This document shows, piece by piece, positions 27,603 through 35,585 of a stretch of 35,585 nt of DNA. The notes under the pieces were generated by a model, which saw only the letters and a program-made list of their open reading frames with translations, had not been told where the DNA came from and did no database searches. The translations under genes and the position numbers were made by a program. The first letter of the stretch is position 1. Each line of letters starts with the position of its first letter. Source of the DNA: Fonticula-like sp. SCN 57-25 (taxonomy: Eukaryota; Nucleariida; Rotosphaerida); NCBI GenBank assembly GCA_001724245.1, contig MEDX01000039.1:1-35585 (forward strand), in the 5' to 3' direction.

Positions 27603-30272
27603 TTATTCTGCATCGACGCCGATCATAGGGGCGCCGAGGTACTTTTCAACGCAGGCCAAGAGCGCAGGCTGCCGGCACGGCTTGGCGAGATAGTCCGTCA
27701 TGCCCATCTTGAGCGCGTCGTCCACCTGCTCTTGCCGCGCGTTGCCAGATAGGCCGATGATGGGTATGGGTTCGGCAACACCGCGGCGCTCTTCGTCCTT
27801 TCGAATAGCGCTAGTGGCCTCTAGGCCGTCTAGGACAGGCATCTCGACATCCATAATGATCAGATCGTACGGCGGGACAGCGTGAAGGTACATGTCGATC
27901 GCCTCTCGTCCGTTGGCCGCAAGGTCGACGGTGTACGGCTTGCCGGGCGCTGTCTCAAACTGCTTCCGAAGGACGGCACGATTGATGTCATTGTCTTCCG
28001 CGACAAGAATACGCCGCTGCGAGGAAGGCGAGGTAACCGGTGGCGATGCCAGATGCGCGCCAGGTGACTTGTTTGACTGACGGCGCCGCGATCGTCCACG
28101 CGTTGCAATTGGCTCAACCTCAGAATCAAGCTCGCTGGACGGGCTAGCGATGGCGCAAGGAACGCTAAACACAAACGTGCTGCCTTCGCCGACCTTGCTC
28201 GTGACGGCGATAGTGCCGCCAAGAAGATCGGTCAAGGCGCGGCTAATGAAGAGCCCCATTCCCGACCCGCCATAGTTGCTGTATGTCTTGCTGCTTGCTT
28301 GCATAAACGGCTTGAAAAGACGGCCGCTCTCCTCGGAAGTCATGCCAATGCCCGTGTCAATGATCGAGAAAACAAGGCGGACAAACGCGCCATCAGATGG
28401 CGGCGCTGTAAAGTCGCTTTCCGAAGACGAAGCGTCCTCGCGACGAGCAGCAAGCGCAGCCTTGACACATTCGGCAAACTCGGCGGCAGACATCGTTTCA
28501 ACAGCAACAGCAAACGTCACCTTGCGCTCATTGCAATTGCGGGTAAACTTGATGGCGTTGGAAAGAAGGTTCACCAGAACTTGGGATATGCGGTGAGAGT
28601 CGCCGCGGAGGCGCATGTCCTTGTCAATGCTGGGGGCATCGAGAACCAGCGCCACGTTCGACGACTCGGCCTCAGCGCGAAAGGTGTTCATGACCGAATC
28701 AACAAGCCGCTGCAGCAAAAACACTCGTTCTTGAATCCCAAAGTGGCCGGCATGAAGGCGCGATATCTGCAGCACGTCGTCGGTGATGCGCCGCTGATGG
28801 TCGGCACAGAGTTCGATCGCATCCCATAGCGCTTCCTGCCCTTCAATCCGATCAATAATGTCTTTCACATCCGCCGTTGTCAACTTGCGAAGGCTCGCTA
28901 GAATGTCCGCCCTTTCGACAAGGAGCATGTCCATGTTGTTGACGATGCCGTTGAGTGGATTGCGAATCTCGTGGCAGATCATGTCAACAAAGCGCTCCTG
29001 CTCCCTTCGGTGCTGCTCGGCCTCGCGCGCGCGCGCCTCGGACGTCTCGGCAACGAGCGCAAGGGCATCGAGGCGCGAGCGCTCCAGCTGCAGCCGCTCG
29101 CTCACATCCGCAAAGGCGCACACTAGGCTGCGTACATTGCCGGCGCTGTCGACTTCTGGGAGCGTTCGCGCCATCATCACAATCTTGGCGTTGTCGGTAG
29201 GCCGCACAAACACAAACTCGGCTTTCATGTGCGCCTTTGGATCTCGGAGCGCAAGCAACCATGCCGCCAGGACCATATCGCGGTCGCTGTCCTGGACAAA
29301 CATAATCCAGTCGTGGCTGTCATGGACGCGAAGACCCGTGAGCTCGGTCCAGCGCTCGTTCACAAAGCTCGCTTGACCGGTCGCAGCATTGGTGCGCGTG
29401 ATGGCGTTCGGATTAAGGCGCATCAGAATTGAGAGGTCCTCTGACGCTCGCTTGAGATCCTCATTCCGCTGCACAATCGAGTCGAACAGATGCTTGATGC
29501 GGCGCTCGAGCGGGAGGTAGGCGCAAAGGCCAATGATAGACAGCACGCCAAGGATGATCCCCATAAAAATATAATTCAAGTCGCGCACGTCGTTCATCTG
29601 ATCCTGGCTAATCTCGGTCATGTTGAGCTGGATGAAATTGAGCGGAACGAGCACACCCAGCTCCTGGTTGATGATGTTGGTAACATTTCCCACAATCGTG
29701 GGCGTCACACCAGTGATCGCCGCGCCACCGACAAGCTCCGTAACAATGTCGAAAAAAGAAGCCGCCGTCGATTCCGCAAAAGGTGCCATTTCTACCCAGA
29801 GCGTGCGAATGCCAGGGCTTGTGATCGTGTGGGTAACGTTGAGGGCGCCATTCGCGTGCTCGAGCGCCTCCAAACCGATCGTCATAGAAAGATAGCCGGC
29901 AAAGAGCGGGTCAATTGAAGCCACCAAAAGAGTAGAGTTGGTCGGGTCAATGACGATGCGCAGCGCCTGCTCAACAGCCGCGCTGTAAAAGTACCGGATA
30001 ATCGAGACGTTGAGAATGGCCTCGCCGTTGAGGATCGCCGTCGTCAGACCATTCGCGACGACAATCATGGCAGCGACAGCAAGAGCCCCGATCACGCCCA
30101 AGGAAGAGACGAAAATGATCCGCAGCGTCAGGTTGGTCGACCTGACATTCTGATTGCCCCACGATGGATGCCAGTACGCCGCCACCCGCCGAAGAAACCT
30201 GACAAACGACGTTTTCTTTTTCACCGGGTTGGCAGGGCCAGCAGCGAGGAGCATGTCATCCTCAACGAGCAT
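27603..30272 (-). CDS. Membrane hybrid histidine kinase (PAS-HisKA-HATPase-REC)
   Basis: This is a single-exon gene of 889 residues. Two transmembrane helices (about 48-75 and 230-252) frame an extracytoplasmic sensor of about 155 residues rich in Thr, Asn and Ile. A short linker and a PAS domain (about 285-400: MRLNPNAITR, FVNERWTELTG) lead to HisKA with phospho-acceptor His434 in CHEIRNPLNGI. The HATPase domain has LVNLLSNAIKF, IDTGIGM and GGSGMGLFISRAL. A Ser/Arg linker precedes a receiver domain with VAEDNDIN, acceptor Asp808 in IIMDVEMPVLDG and the C-terminal Lys of LAKP. Such proteins start His-Asp phosphorelays through an HPt protein. The ligand is unknown. No HPt or response regulator lies in the window. 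An out-of-frame upstream ATG at 30391 opens a 56-codon frame overlapping this start. Confidence 0.94.
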   Translation of the reverse strand: MLVEDDMLLAAGPANPVKKKTSFVRFLRRVAAYWHPSWGNQNVRSTNLTLRIIFVSSLGVIGALAVAAMIVVANGLTTAILNGEAILNVSIIRYFYSAAVEQALRIVIDPTNSTLLVASIDPLFAGYLSMTIGLEALEHANGALNVTHTITSPGIRTLWVEMAPFAESTAASFFDIVTELVGGAAITGVTPTIVGNVTNIINQELGVLVPLNFIQLNMTEISQDQMNDVRDLNYIFMGIILGVLSIIGLCAYLPLERRIKHLFDSIVQRNEDLKRASEDLSILMRLNPNAITRTNAATGQASFVNERWTELTGLRVHDSHDWIMFVQDSDRDMVLAAWLLALRDPKAHMKAEFVFVRPTDNAKIVMMARTLPEVDSAGNVRSLVCAFADVSERLQLERSRLDALALVAETSEARAREAEQHRREQERFVDMICHEIRNPLNGIVNNMDMLLVERADILASLRKLTTADVKDIIDRIEGQEALWDAIELCADHQRRITDDVLQISRLHAGHFGIQERVFLLQRLVDSVMNTFRAEAESSNVALVLDAPSIDKDMRLRGDSHRISQVLVNLLSNAIKFTRNCNERKVTFAVAVETMSAAEFAECVKAALAARREDASSSESDFTAPPSDGAFVRLVFSIIDTGIGMTSEESGRLFKPFMQASSKTYSNYGGSGMGLFISRALTDLLGGTIAVTSKVGEGSTFVFSVPCAIASPSSELDSEVEPIATRGRSRRRQSNKSPGAHLASPPVTSPSSQRRILVAEDNDINRAVLRKQFETAPGKPYTVDLAANGREAIDMYLHAVPPYDLIIMDVEMPVLDGLEATSAIRKDEERRGVAEPIPIIGLSGNARQEQVDDALKMGMTDYLAKPCRQPALLACVEKYLGAPMIGVDAE

Positions 30273-30391
30273 GGCCCTCCACCGGAGACGCCGAAGCCGG
30301 GGTTAATATCGTTCTGCGGGATCGGAACCGCTTCTCCGAGCGAGAAGGTCGCCAGGGGGAGATTCTGAACCTGTTGAATGGCGCGCGACAT
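30224..30391 (-). other. Upstream open reading frame overlapping the histidine kinase start
   Basis: From the ATG at 30391 a 56-codon frame runs past the kinase ATG in another frame and stops at a TGA about 48 bp inside the kinase gene. Its first 40 codons (MSRAIQQVQNLPLATF onward) look protein-like. No GTNCG donor exists between the two ATGs that could join it to the kinase. It is either a regulatory uORF or the true N-terminus behind a one-base sequence error. Confidence 0.4.
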
Positions 30392-30442
30392 GACAGACAG
30401 CGGCTCCTCGAAAAGGAAGTGTCGACGACTATAGAATACGCC

Positions 30443-30480
30443 GATTGGTCGATAGACTCGAGGAATGGTTGTGATTGGTC
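30443..30480 (-). promoter_or_regulatory. Paired CCAAT boxes upstream of the histidine kinase
   Basis: GATTGGTC occurs at 30443-30450 and 30473-30480 on the plus strand, so GACCAATC is read twice on the kinase strand, exactly 30 bp apart. The pair is 171-208 bp before the kinase ATG and 52-89 bp before the upstream ATG at 30391. CCAAT is the site of the HAP/NF-Y complex. Confidence 0.45.
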
Positions 30481-31850
30481 AACGGTAGTTGCGCCTGCAA
30501 CAATCAAAGAGCGACGGCAAAAGCCACTGCCCCACCTACCCACCTGGCCCCAGCATCGTTTTTTTACCGGCCCAGTATCGTTGACGCCGACGTGGTGGTG
30601 GCAGCGACAATCTTGCAGGTGGGCCAGCAGACAGTCGTCCCTCTCCTGCTTGGGCATTTTCTGATGTGTGAAACTGTCCCGGCGTCGCGCGTGAGTATGC
30701 TTTTAGACGTGCGCTGCGTCGCTGCACATCCGCATGCTGGATAGTGTCCTAACCCAACGGTATTCTTTGCGGCTCATAGCAATCGTCTGCACCGTGCTAA
30801 CAGAGCGCTCGCTTAAAGCTGCTATGAGACTACGGCAAGGGCACTGGCCAATGTGGCCATCACGATGGAATCAGCACATCGATGATGCCAGCAGTCTTGA
30901 TTCTGGGGCAGGCCGCGCGTGCAATCAAGCATACAACAGGTCATAACCGCGGCTTTTGAGAACCGTAATATTTACGTGGGGCGCAGGAAAGGTCTGGTAC
31001 TTTTGGCATTACTCGCGTAGTATGGATGGTGCACTATTGCGGTTGTACAATTGCCGCCCCGCCCCGCGAGAGCACATGGTGAAATGGTTGGACCTCCAAT
31101 TAAAGCAATAGGTTGAGAGCGTGTCAACGGGTCACTTTTTTGTGCAAAAGCATACTGTACACGAATATAGGTTAACCGGCATCTCAAACGAAAGGGGAAT
31201 GCACCAACAAAAATGCGTTTCGAAAGAGTGACTGTCGATAACGATATCCATCAAGACAAGCATTCAAAAAAGCAAAGACTTTTACAGAAACTTAGTGCAC
31301 AGGAATTTTGGACGCTGGCGCCGAGTAGAAGAACCAGGTTTGGATCGATTTCGCGGACAAGTATTTGGAAAGGATCAAAATTTCATGACGTAATAATGTC
31401 TCAGGAACACGGATCTTTTAACCGAAGACGTCATCAAGGGACGAGCCAGTCCCGCAACAAAGAGAGCCCAATAACAAAACCATGGACTGCTGGGTGCTGT
31501 GAAGAAGGGAACAGTGGCGACCAGCAGCATAAAATTCTGCACCTCAAATGGCGGCACGCAAATCTAGCAGAGCGGGATTTCGTCTCATCACGGTTCTTTC
31601 TCAAAGAGAATCAATCGAAATTTATAATCAACGTCGACCGTTGGTTGAGACGATTTTCATTGTTTGTTGTGATGAAGAGCGAGCTGTCGAGCGCGCGCGC
31701 GCGCACGTAGTTTCAGGCCCTCGAAGCGTGTGCCGGTGAGGAAGCGACTCGCTCTTTTCTTCGAAATGAGCTTATTGAGGAACGTCATTTTGAGATGTAC
31801 AGCTTTTGTTTGAGGGGGATGTTCTGCCGTCGCATGTTTTGTGGTGTTCA
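30481..31850. other. Gene-poor stretch with weak open frames only
   Basis: No gene is supported here. On the plus strand, an open stretch at about 30565-30744 (SIVDADVVVAATILQVGQQTV) looks protein-like but has no ATG or GTNCG donor. A 165-codon plus-strand frame with an ATG (31213-31710) is basic and Ser/Arg-rich, without recognised motifs. Codon use in both is unlike the conserved genes. They may be decayed coding remnants or chance. Confidence 0.35.
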
Positions 31851-31892
31851 AGCGTACGCATGCTCGACTGGGAGTGAGCGCCGGCGCGGCAG

Positions 31893-32431
31893 TGCGACGC
31901 TGTCGTGGTTTGGAGAACTGGCGGCGTCAAGACTGCTATTCCGGCGATTTTCCACGAAGAATTGACGGTTGTCATTCTGTCTTTCATTGCCGTGATCGAC
32001 GATGTGTACCGCGAGTTAATGACCAGACGAGTTGGCGACGTGATGCTTCACATCAGCTGTGAGCAGACCAGTGGTCCAATGCCAGTACGTGCTCGATTCG
32101 CTATGTGCTCCGTATTAACCACCATCTTATATTCCCAGAGCCGCGTTTTGTGATCTTTTCTATTACGGTGCCCGATTTTCAACTCGCCGTCCATGGCTCT
32201 GACGGGCACTGCCTCGCTGGCAACGCCCTGTGCCTGCAATCGACGACCGCTATCATCGGGGACACTGTGCGGGAGGATCTGGTATTTCTGGTGGACGACA
32301 AGCGGCCCGCGCGCCTACTGCCGTCGATTGAAATTGTGATCCTGATCCTAGAGCGCCGTGTCATCACGACCGGCAACCTCTTTGTGGCTACCTGTCATGG
32401 TTTGCGAGTCTACTGCGGCAGCTCTTCGTAA
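31893..32431 (+). CDS. Weak gene model, possibly F-box-like, 5' end unresolved
   Basis: Two exons are visible, about 31893-32084 and 32141-32431. The intron between them (32085-32140) has the local GTACGT donor, a TTAAC motif and a CCAGAG acceptor. The first exon reads IFHEELTVVILSFIAVIDDVYR, which loosely resembles an F-box. The second carries a beta-rich stretch (FVIFSITVPDFQLAVHG, VITTGNLFVATCHGLRVYCG) and ends in TAA. A further 5' intron at 31854-31892 (donor GTACGC) is possible, but no start codon could be fixed. The nearest in-frame ATG inside the first exon is at 32019. No family is recognised. It may be a diverged host gene or a remnant. Confidence 0.3.
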
Positions 32432-32467
32432 ACGAATGTTTAGCATCCTAGTGGACGGTTTCCATGA

Positions 32468-32921
32468 TTAGCTCGGCATACTATGGTTAGTATCCGTAGC
32501 TCCCTGAAACATAACGTACAGCTCGCACACGTCGCACCTTCCGGTGGCGTTGACGCGCGCCCACCGACCGCAGCGCAGGCACGGTAGACTGTTCTCCTCC
32601 TGAAAGTCACCGATGCCTGGAGCGACCAGAAATCTGGAAGCCCATCGTCCGAGGACAACTGCTGCTGTTGCGCTCCATACGCCACCAACCCCACCGACTC
32701 GTACGACTCCAACAGCGCTCGGCGAGCTTGCTCGCGCTCCTCGTTGCGCTCCGGAATTGCCGCGCGGTTCGCTTCCACCTGCTCCTCCCTTCGCAGAATG
32801 TGCTGGACGGTAGCGCTGCCGACGTCAGCTGGCACTCCGCGATGCGGACGGTACGCGCAGCATTCTCGGGCCCATCGTTATGGGAAATAATCCCGAGGCC
32901 CAGCCGCTCCCTAAACGACAT
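32468..32921 (-). CDS. Small C2C2 zinc-ribbon protein, unknown function
   Basis: The exons are complement 32850-32921, 32705-32802 and 32468-32633, giving 111 residues from the ATG at 32921. Introns of 47 and 71 bp have donors GTCCGC and GTACGA; the first holds a CTGAC branch motif. Three different frames are joined without a stop. The middle is a charged helix (HILRREEQVEANRAAIPERN onward). The end holds CLRCGRWARVNATGRCDVC, a Cys-X2-Cys-X11-Cys-X2-Cys zinc ribbon. The frame stays open upstream of the ATG to a possible acceptor (TTTCCCAG at about 32956), so more 5' exons may exist. A Ty3/gypsy fragment abuts directly upstream on the same strand. No family is recognised; nucleic-acid or protein binding is the usual role of such ribbons. 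Confidence 0.5.
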
Positions 32922-32928
32922 CCAAAAG

Positions 32929-33450
32929 TCAGTCGTCTTGGGGCACCGCCGCTGGGAAATAGTCGAAATTCTGCATTCCCCAGACTAGGGCGAGACACCC
33001 GCGGTCAGTGGTGGAATAATCGCGTTCGGTCGGCGAAAGGAGACGACTTGCATAGGCAATTGGGTGCCCTTCTTGCTCGAGCACTGCTCCAATGCCAATA
33101 GTAGAGGCATCGGTAGTCAAGGTGAAACCTTTGCCGAAGTCTGGGTAAGCAAACACAGGCGTGTTAGTTAGAGTGTTCTTCAAACGACGGAATGCTTCAT
33201 CCGCAGCCTGGTCCCAGATGAACTCCTTCTTATTGTGTTTGATGAGGCGGGTGATCGGCTCAGCAGTGTATGCGAAGTCTTTGATGAACTTGCGATAATA
33301 GCCGGCCAATCCCATAAATGTCTGGATATCCTTGACAGTGCTTGGAATCGGGAACTCTGACACCGCTTTCACTCCATCTTGTGAAGCGTGCACTCCATCT
33401 TTGTCGATAATGTGCCCCAGGATATTGCCCTTGCCCTTGAGGAACTTGTA
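32929..33450 (-). pseudogene. Truncated Ty3/gypsy retrotransposon: end of reverse transcriptase and start of RNase H
   Basis: The frame reads FLKGKGNILGHIIDKDG, the last motif of a gypsy reverse transcriptase. It continues through the connection region (FMGLAGYYRKFIKDFAYTAE, ITRLIKHNKKEFIWD, AFRRLKNTLTNTPVF) into RNase H (LTTDASTIGIGAVLEQEG, PIAYASRLLSPTERDYSTT, RGCLALVWGMQNF). A TAA lies just upstream and the family match ends near 32967, shortly before a TGA. The catalytic palm, gag, protease and integrase are missing. The surviving frame has no internal stop, so truncation may be recent. Intact copies elsewhere in the genome are likely. Confidence 0.9.
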
Positions 33451-33601
33451 TTAGTTCAATATATTGTCTTTCCCCTCTTTGCTTTACACTCACTGGGTTG
33501 GTAATAGTTATTATTTTTACCCAGGTCAATGTAAGAGAGGTGTGCCAAGGATCAGGGTAAGACAAAGTGTATTGAGTGGATACCCAGGAATCCGAGGGAA
33601 A

Positions 33602-33759
33602 GGCACGAGATCCAACCACGTGGATCACTGTGCACAAGACTGCCACAGCCTATATCCTACACCACCCCCTCCTTATAGAGAACCCCCTACTAGGTTTGCC
33701 TCACAGTTTTACACTCGCGCTTCAGCGCCACACAGTTTTACACTCGCGCTTCAGCGCCA
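33602..33759 (-). mobile_element. Possible LTR end with primer-binding site and TATA box
   Basis: On the minus strand, upstream of the gypsy fragment, TGGTTGGATCTCGTGCC (33618 to 33602) begins with the TGG expected of a tRNA primer-binding site and directly follows CCACG. A TATAAG (33678 to 33673) lies 55 bp further upstream and a perfect 29-bp tandem duplication beyond that. This order (repeat enhancer, TATA, primer site, then pol) fits a 5' LTR with most of the internal region deleted. No second LTR is seen. Confidence 0.35.
33702..33759 (+). repeat. Perfect 29-bp tandem duplication
   Basis: Two identical 29-bp units, each containing CACAGTTTTACACTCGCGCT, occupy 33702-33730 and 33731-33759 with no spacer. 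Perfect identity suggests recent slippage or an LTR enhancer duplication. Confidence 0.9.
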
Positions 33760-33946
33760 AACGTCTTCTCTGACTCACACATTCCACAATCATAATAATT
33801 CTCAGACTCTGCAAAAACACACGTTCTCCACAAAGCCCTTGTCGTGAAGAATCTCGAATATCTCAACCATCAAACTTCCTCTCCCCTCCTTCTTTGAGCT
33901 CCCGGCCGTGTCTTATCTCCGTCTTTCCAGCTTGCGTCGGTTTACA

Positions 33947-34110
33947 GCTCGCTCGATCACTCGTTCGACATTCGCTCGACAACTCGTTCGGCATTCGCTC
34001 GAGAACTCACTCGACAACTCACTCGACAACTCGATTGAAAACTCGCTTGACAACTCGCTTGACAACATGATTGACACTTGATTGACAACTCGATCGACAA
34101 CTCGCTTGAA
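33947..34110 (+). repeat. 12-bp satellite, consensus ACTCGNTTGACA
   Basis: About 13 units of a 12-bp motif, ACTCG-N-TTGACA with ACTCGCTCGACA variants, run in tandem with one or two 11-14 bp irregular units. On the minus strand the array is an open frame rich in Ser, Cys and Gln (SCQASCQASFQSSC), which follows from the period being a multiple of three and is not taken as a gene. Confidence 0.85.
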
Positions 34111-34445
34111 AGCGTGTAGGAAACTTCCACGTTGCCATCCTCCTTATGTCGATGCGCACTCGCTTGGTAACGTCTTGATGGCTGTCTCGTATTCAAAACA
34201 CCGCTACTGCGCGCGACGCGCTGAGGCATCACCAATGAAAATCTCGTTCACTCGAATCTCGCCGAAATGTAACTCGCGCTCACGCACGCGTCCTTGCGCT
34301 CGAATTGAAACCGGCTTGATCTTGTTCACAGCACCCAAGACGACATAACCCAACACGTCTCGGCATAGCTCGCTACTCATGGTCTGCCCCCGCAGGTACT
34401 CCGAGTACCGCGTGTTCGCATACCGTCGTCCGCGCCACAGGCAAT

Positions 34446-34706
34446 AGAGAAATAAAAAAAAAATGAAACAAAACTCTACGCTGCTCCGGAGAAAAAAAAA
34501 AAGAAAACTCCGCGCTCGCGCTCCTGGCCTGGCGCGTTCACGCTCTTGACGATCACTTGATTCACTTCATATGCAATCGATATACACCTCGCGGCCGCGC
34601 CTGAGAAAAAGAAAAGAAAAACTCCGCGCTTGCGTCTGCCGCTTGACTGACGTCCGCACTAAAAGCTCACGCTCGAGAAAAAAAAAGAAAAACTCGGTGC
34701 CTCTGT
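34446..34706 (+). repeat. Four-copy A-rich repeat (GAGAAAAA-AAAACTC core)
   Basis: Four blocks at about 34446-34478, 34489-34520, 34601-34634 and 34674-34706 share a GAGA-polyA(G) run ending AAAACTC, and two continue into CTCCGCGCT. The spacing is irregular (43, 112 and 73 bp). Surrounding DNA repeats CGCTC and GCTTGAC words. No coding potential is supported. Confidence 0.7.
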
Positions 34707-35158
34707 CTGGATCTTGCTGCGCCCCTGCGCTCTTCTACGCCTCTGACTACAGTCCCAATACTTCGTCAACTCGCTTGAATGTTCCGCCTGTCGTTCCTCA
34801 GCTGGCGCTTGTTCATGCTTGTCCCGGCCGACCCGCACTCTGTTCGTGTCACCCGCCGGGTGTCGCGGTCGTTGGTCTCACAGAAAATATCCTCTGAAAG
34901 TGTCGCATTCCATCCTTGCGGCGAAAACATCTCACGATGCTGCTGCGCCCGCTCGCCTTCGGCCTCCGCGCGTTACTGGACCTTGACAAAAGCCGCTCGC
35001 CGCACGCCATTCCACAGAGAACAGGCGCCACTTGGTTTGCCGTAACACGTGCCGCCGACCGCCTTAGAAACTTCGCCCGATATCATAATTCAAGTGTGTT
35101 CCTTGTCGCTCGGCAATCCTCTCTCACGCTTCGGTCGGTGGAAGAAACGTTCTTCGCC

Positions 35159-35219
35159 TTGCTCGTGTTCTTAAACGTGCTCATGTTCTGACGTTGCTCG
35201 TGTTCTTAAACGTGCTCAT
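35159..35219 (+). repeat. Perfect 26-bp direct repeat with 9-bp spacer
   Basis: A 26-bp unit containing TTGCTCGTGTTCTTAAACGT occurs at 35159-35184 and 35194-35219, separated by 9 bp. Confidence 0.85.
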
Positions 35220-35585
35220 ACTTGAGCCGCCCGGCGCATGTCGCATGAATGTCCATAACTCCGTCGCGTGAATACCCACACGCCTGAACCTTGCGTTTAA
35301 CATCGCCGCGTGAAAACCACCAGCTCGAACCGCTCGAGTTTCTCCCGCGCAATAATCACTCGCCCAGGTTTCATACTCGATAGTATCGTACGTCTCCTAG
35401 ATTACGTTGCCTTGCATCGATCAATCGCCTTCGCTACCCCGAGGCGCGCTCGCTGCCGGCCGCCTTGATAGTCCAGCCTGCTTCCCTGGTTGTTGCAAAC
35501 GACCAACTGTCGCCCACGTCTCTGAACCTCCCAACAGTTTTGCAGGTATCAAACCACTCTTCTTCCCGCGCGCCTTTCGATCCCC

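Larger units (their letters stand above)
33760..35585. other. Repeat-rich, gene-free right end
   Basis: Apart from the listed repeats, nothing here can be supported as a gene. Short open frames are rich in Ser, Arg and Leu from CTCG/CGCT words, and none has a splice-supported extension. The composition (frequent CTCG, CGCTTG, TTCACTCG) differs from both exons and intergenic DNA to the left. A subtelomeric or heterochromatic position, or transposon-derived DNA, is inferred. Confidence 0.5.

Noticed and set aside
33702-34110. Spaced repeats considered as a CRISPR array
   Set aside because: The repeats are directly tandem or 12 bp long without unique spacers, and the genome is eukaryotic.
34000-34235. 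A minus-strand open frame over the 12-bp satellite
   Set aside because: The Ser/Cys/Gln repeat arises because the repeat period is a multiple of three. No splice or start support was found.

Overview
This is a nuclear window from a eukaryote. Almost every gene is split by short spliceosomal introns (mostly 44-56 bp). The products are eukaryotic: peroxisomal Lon, CBP3/UQCC1, stomatin-like protein 2, mitoribosomal mS26, NOSIP, UTP7, IQGAP, a GRAM/VASt sterol-transfer protein and a myotubularin. The mix of IQGAP, mS26 and GRAM-VASt with a membrane hybrid histidine kinase suggests an opisthokont, perhaps an early-diverging fungus or a unicellular relative. The species cannot be named from the sequence. 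GC is high in exons and low in introns and spacers. Intron ends and phases were worked out by hand and every multi-exon model closes in frame.

Layout, left to right: peroxisomal Lon (+, 159-3343); a block of 43-44 bp repeats; a secreted endonuclease I (-, 3736-4584); a three-exon 65-residue membrane protein (-, 4953-5247); a triple-PH protein (+, 5382-7119); CBP3 (-, 7374-8081) divergent from a GRAM-VASt protein (+, 8324-10877) across three CACGTG boxes; a WD40 protein with a SAM-like segment (-, 11087-12991); a myotubularin lacking the catalytic Cys (-, 13389-15186); stomatin-like protein 2 (+, 15472-16559); mS26 (-, 16854-17900); IQGAP (+, 18500-22958); NOSIP (-, 23304-24284); GMP reductase (-, 24528-25664) divergent from UTP7 (+, 25805-27390); and a hybrid histidine kinase (-, 27603-30272). 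From 30.3 kb on the window becomes gene-poor and repeat-rich. It holds weak gene models, a small C2C2 zinc-ribbon gene, a truncated Ty3/gypsy reverse transcriptase/RNase H fragment with a possible LTR, a 12-bp satellite and A-rich repeats.

There is no operon-like organisation. Themes recur: mitochondrial biogenesis (CBP3, SLP2, mS26), membrane lipid or phosphoinositide biology (GRAM-VASt, triple PH, myotubularin) and ribosome biogenesis (UTP7).

The most striking signal is in the splicing. In 26 of 27 introns in the conserved genes the 5' splice site is GT-N-C-G, with C at +4 instead of the usual A. A CTRAC branch motif usually lies shortly before the 3' AG. Applying this rule exposed two genes that a length-limited open-frame search would miss or misread: the 65-residue membrane protein and the zinc-ribbon protein. 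Other points worth a second look are an arginine at the Ras-GAP finger position of IQGAP, the dead myotubularin, CCAAT pairs exactly 30 bp apart, and repeat-filled long introns.
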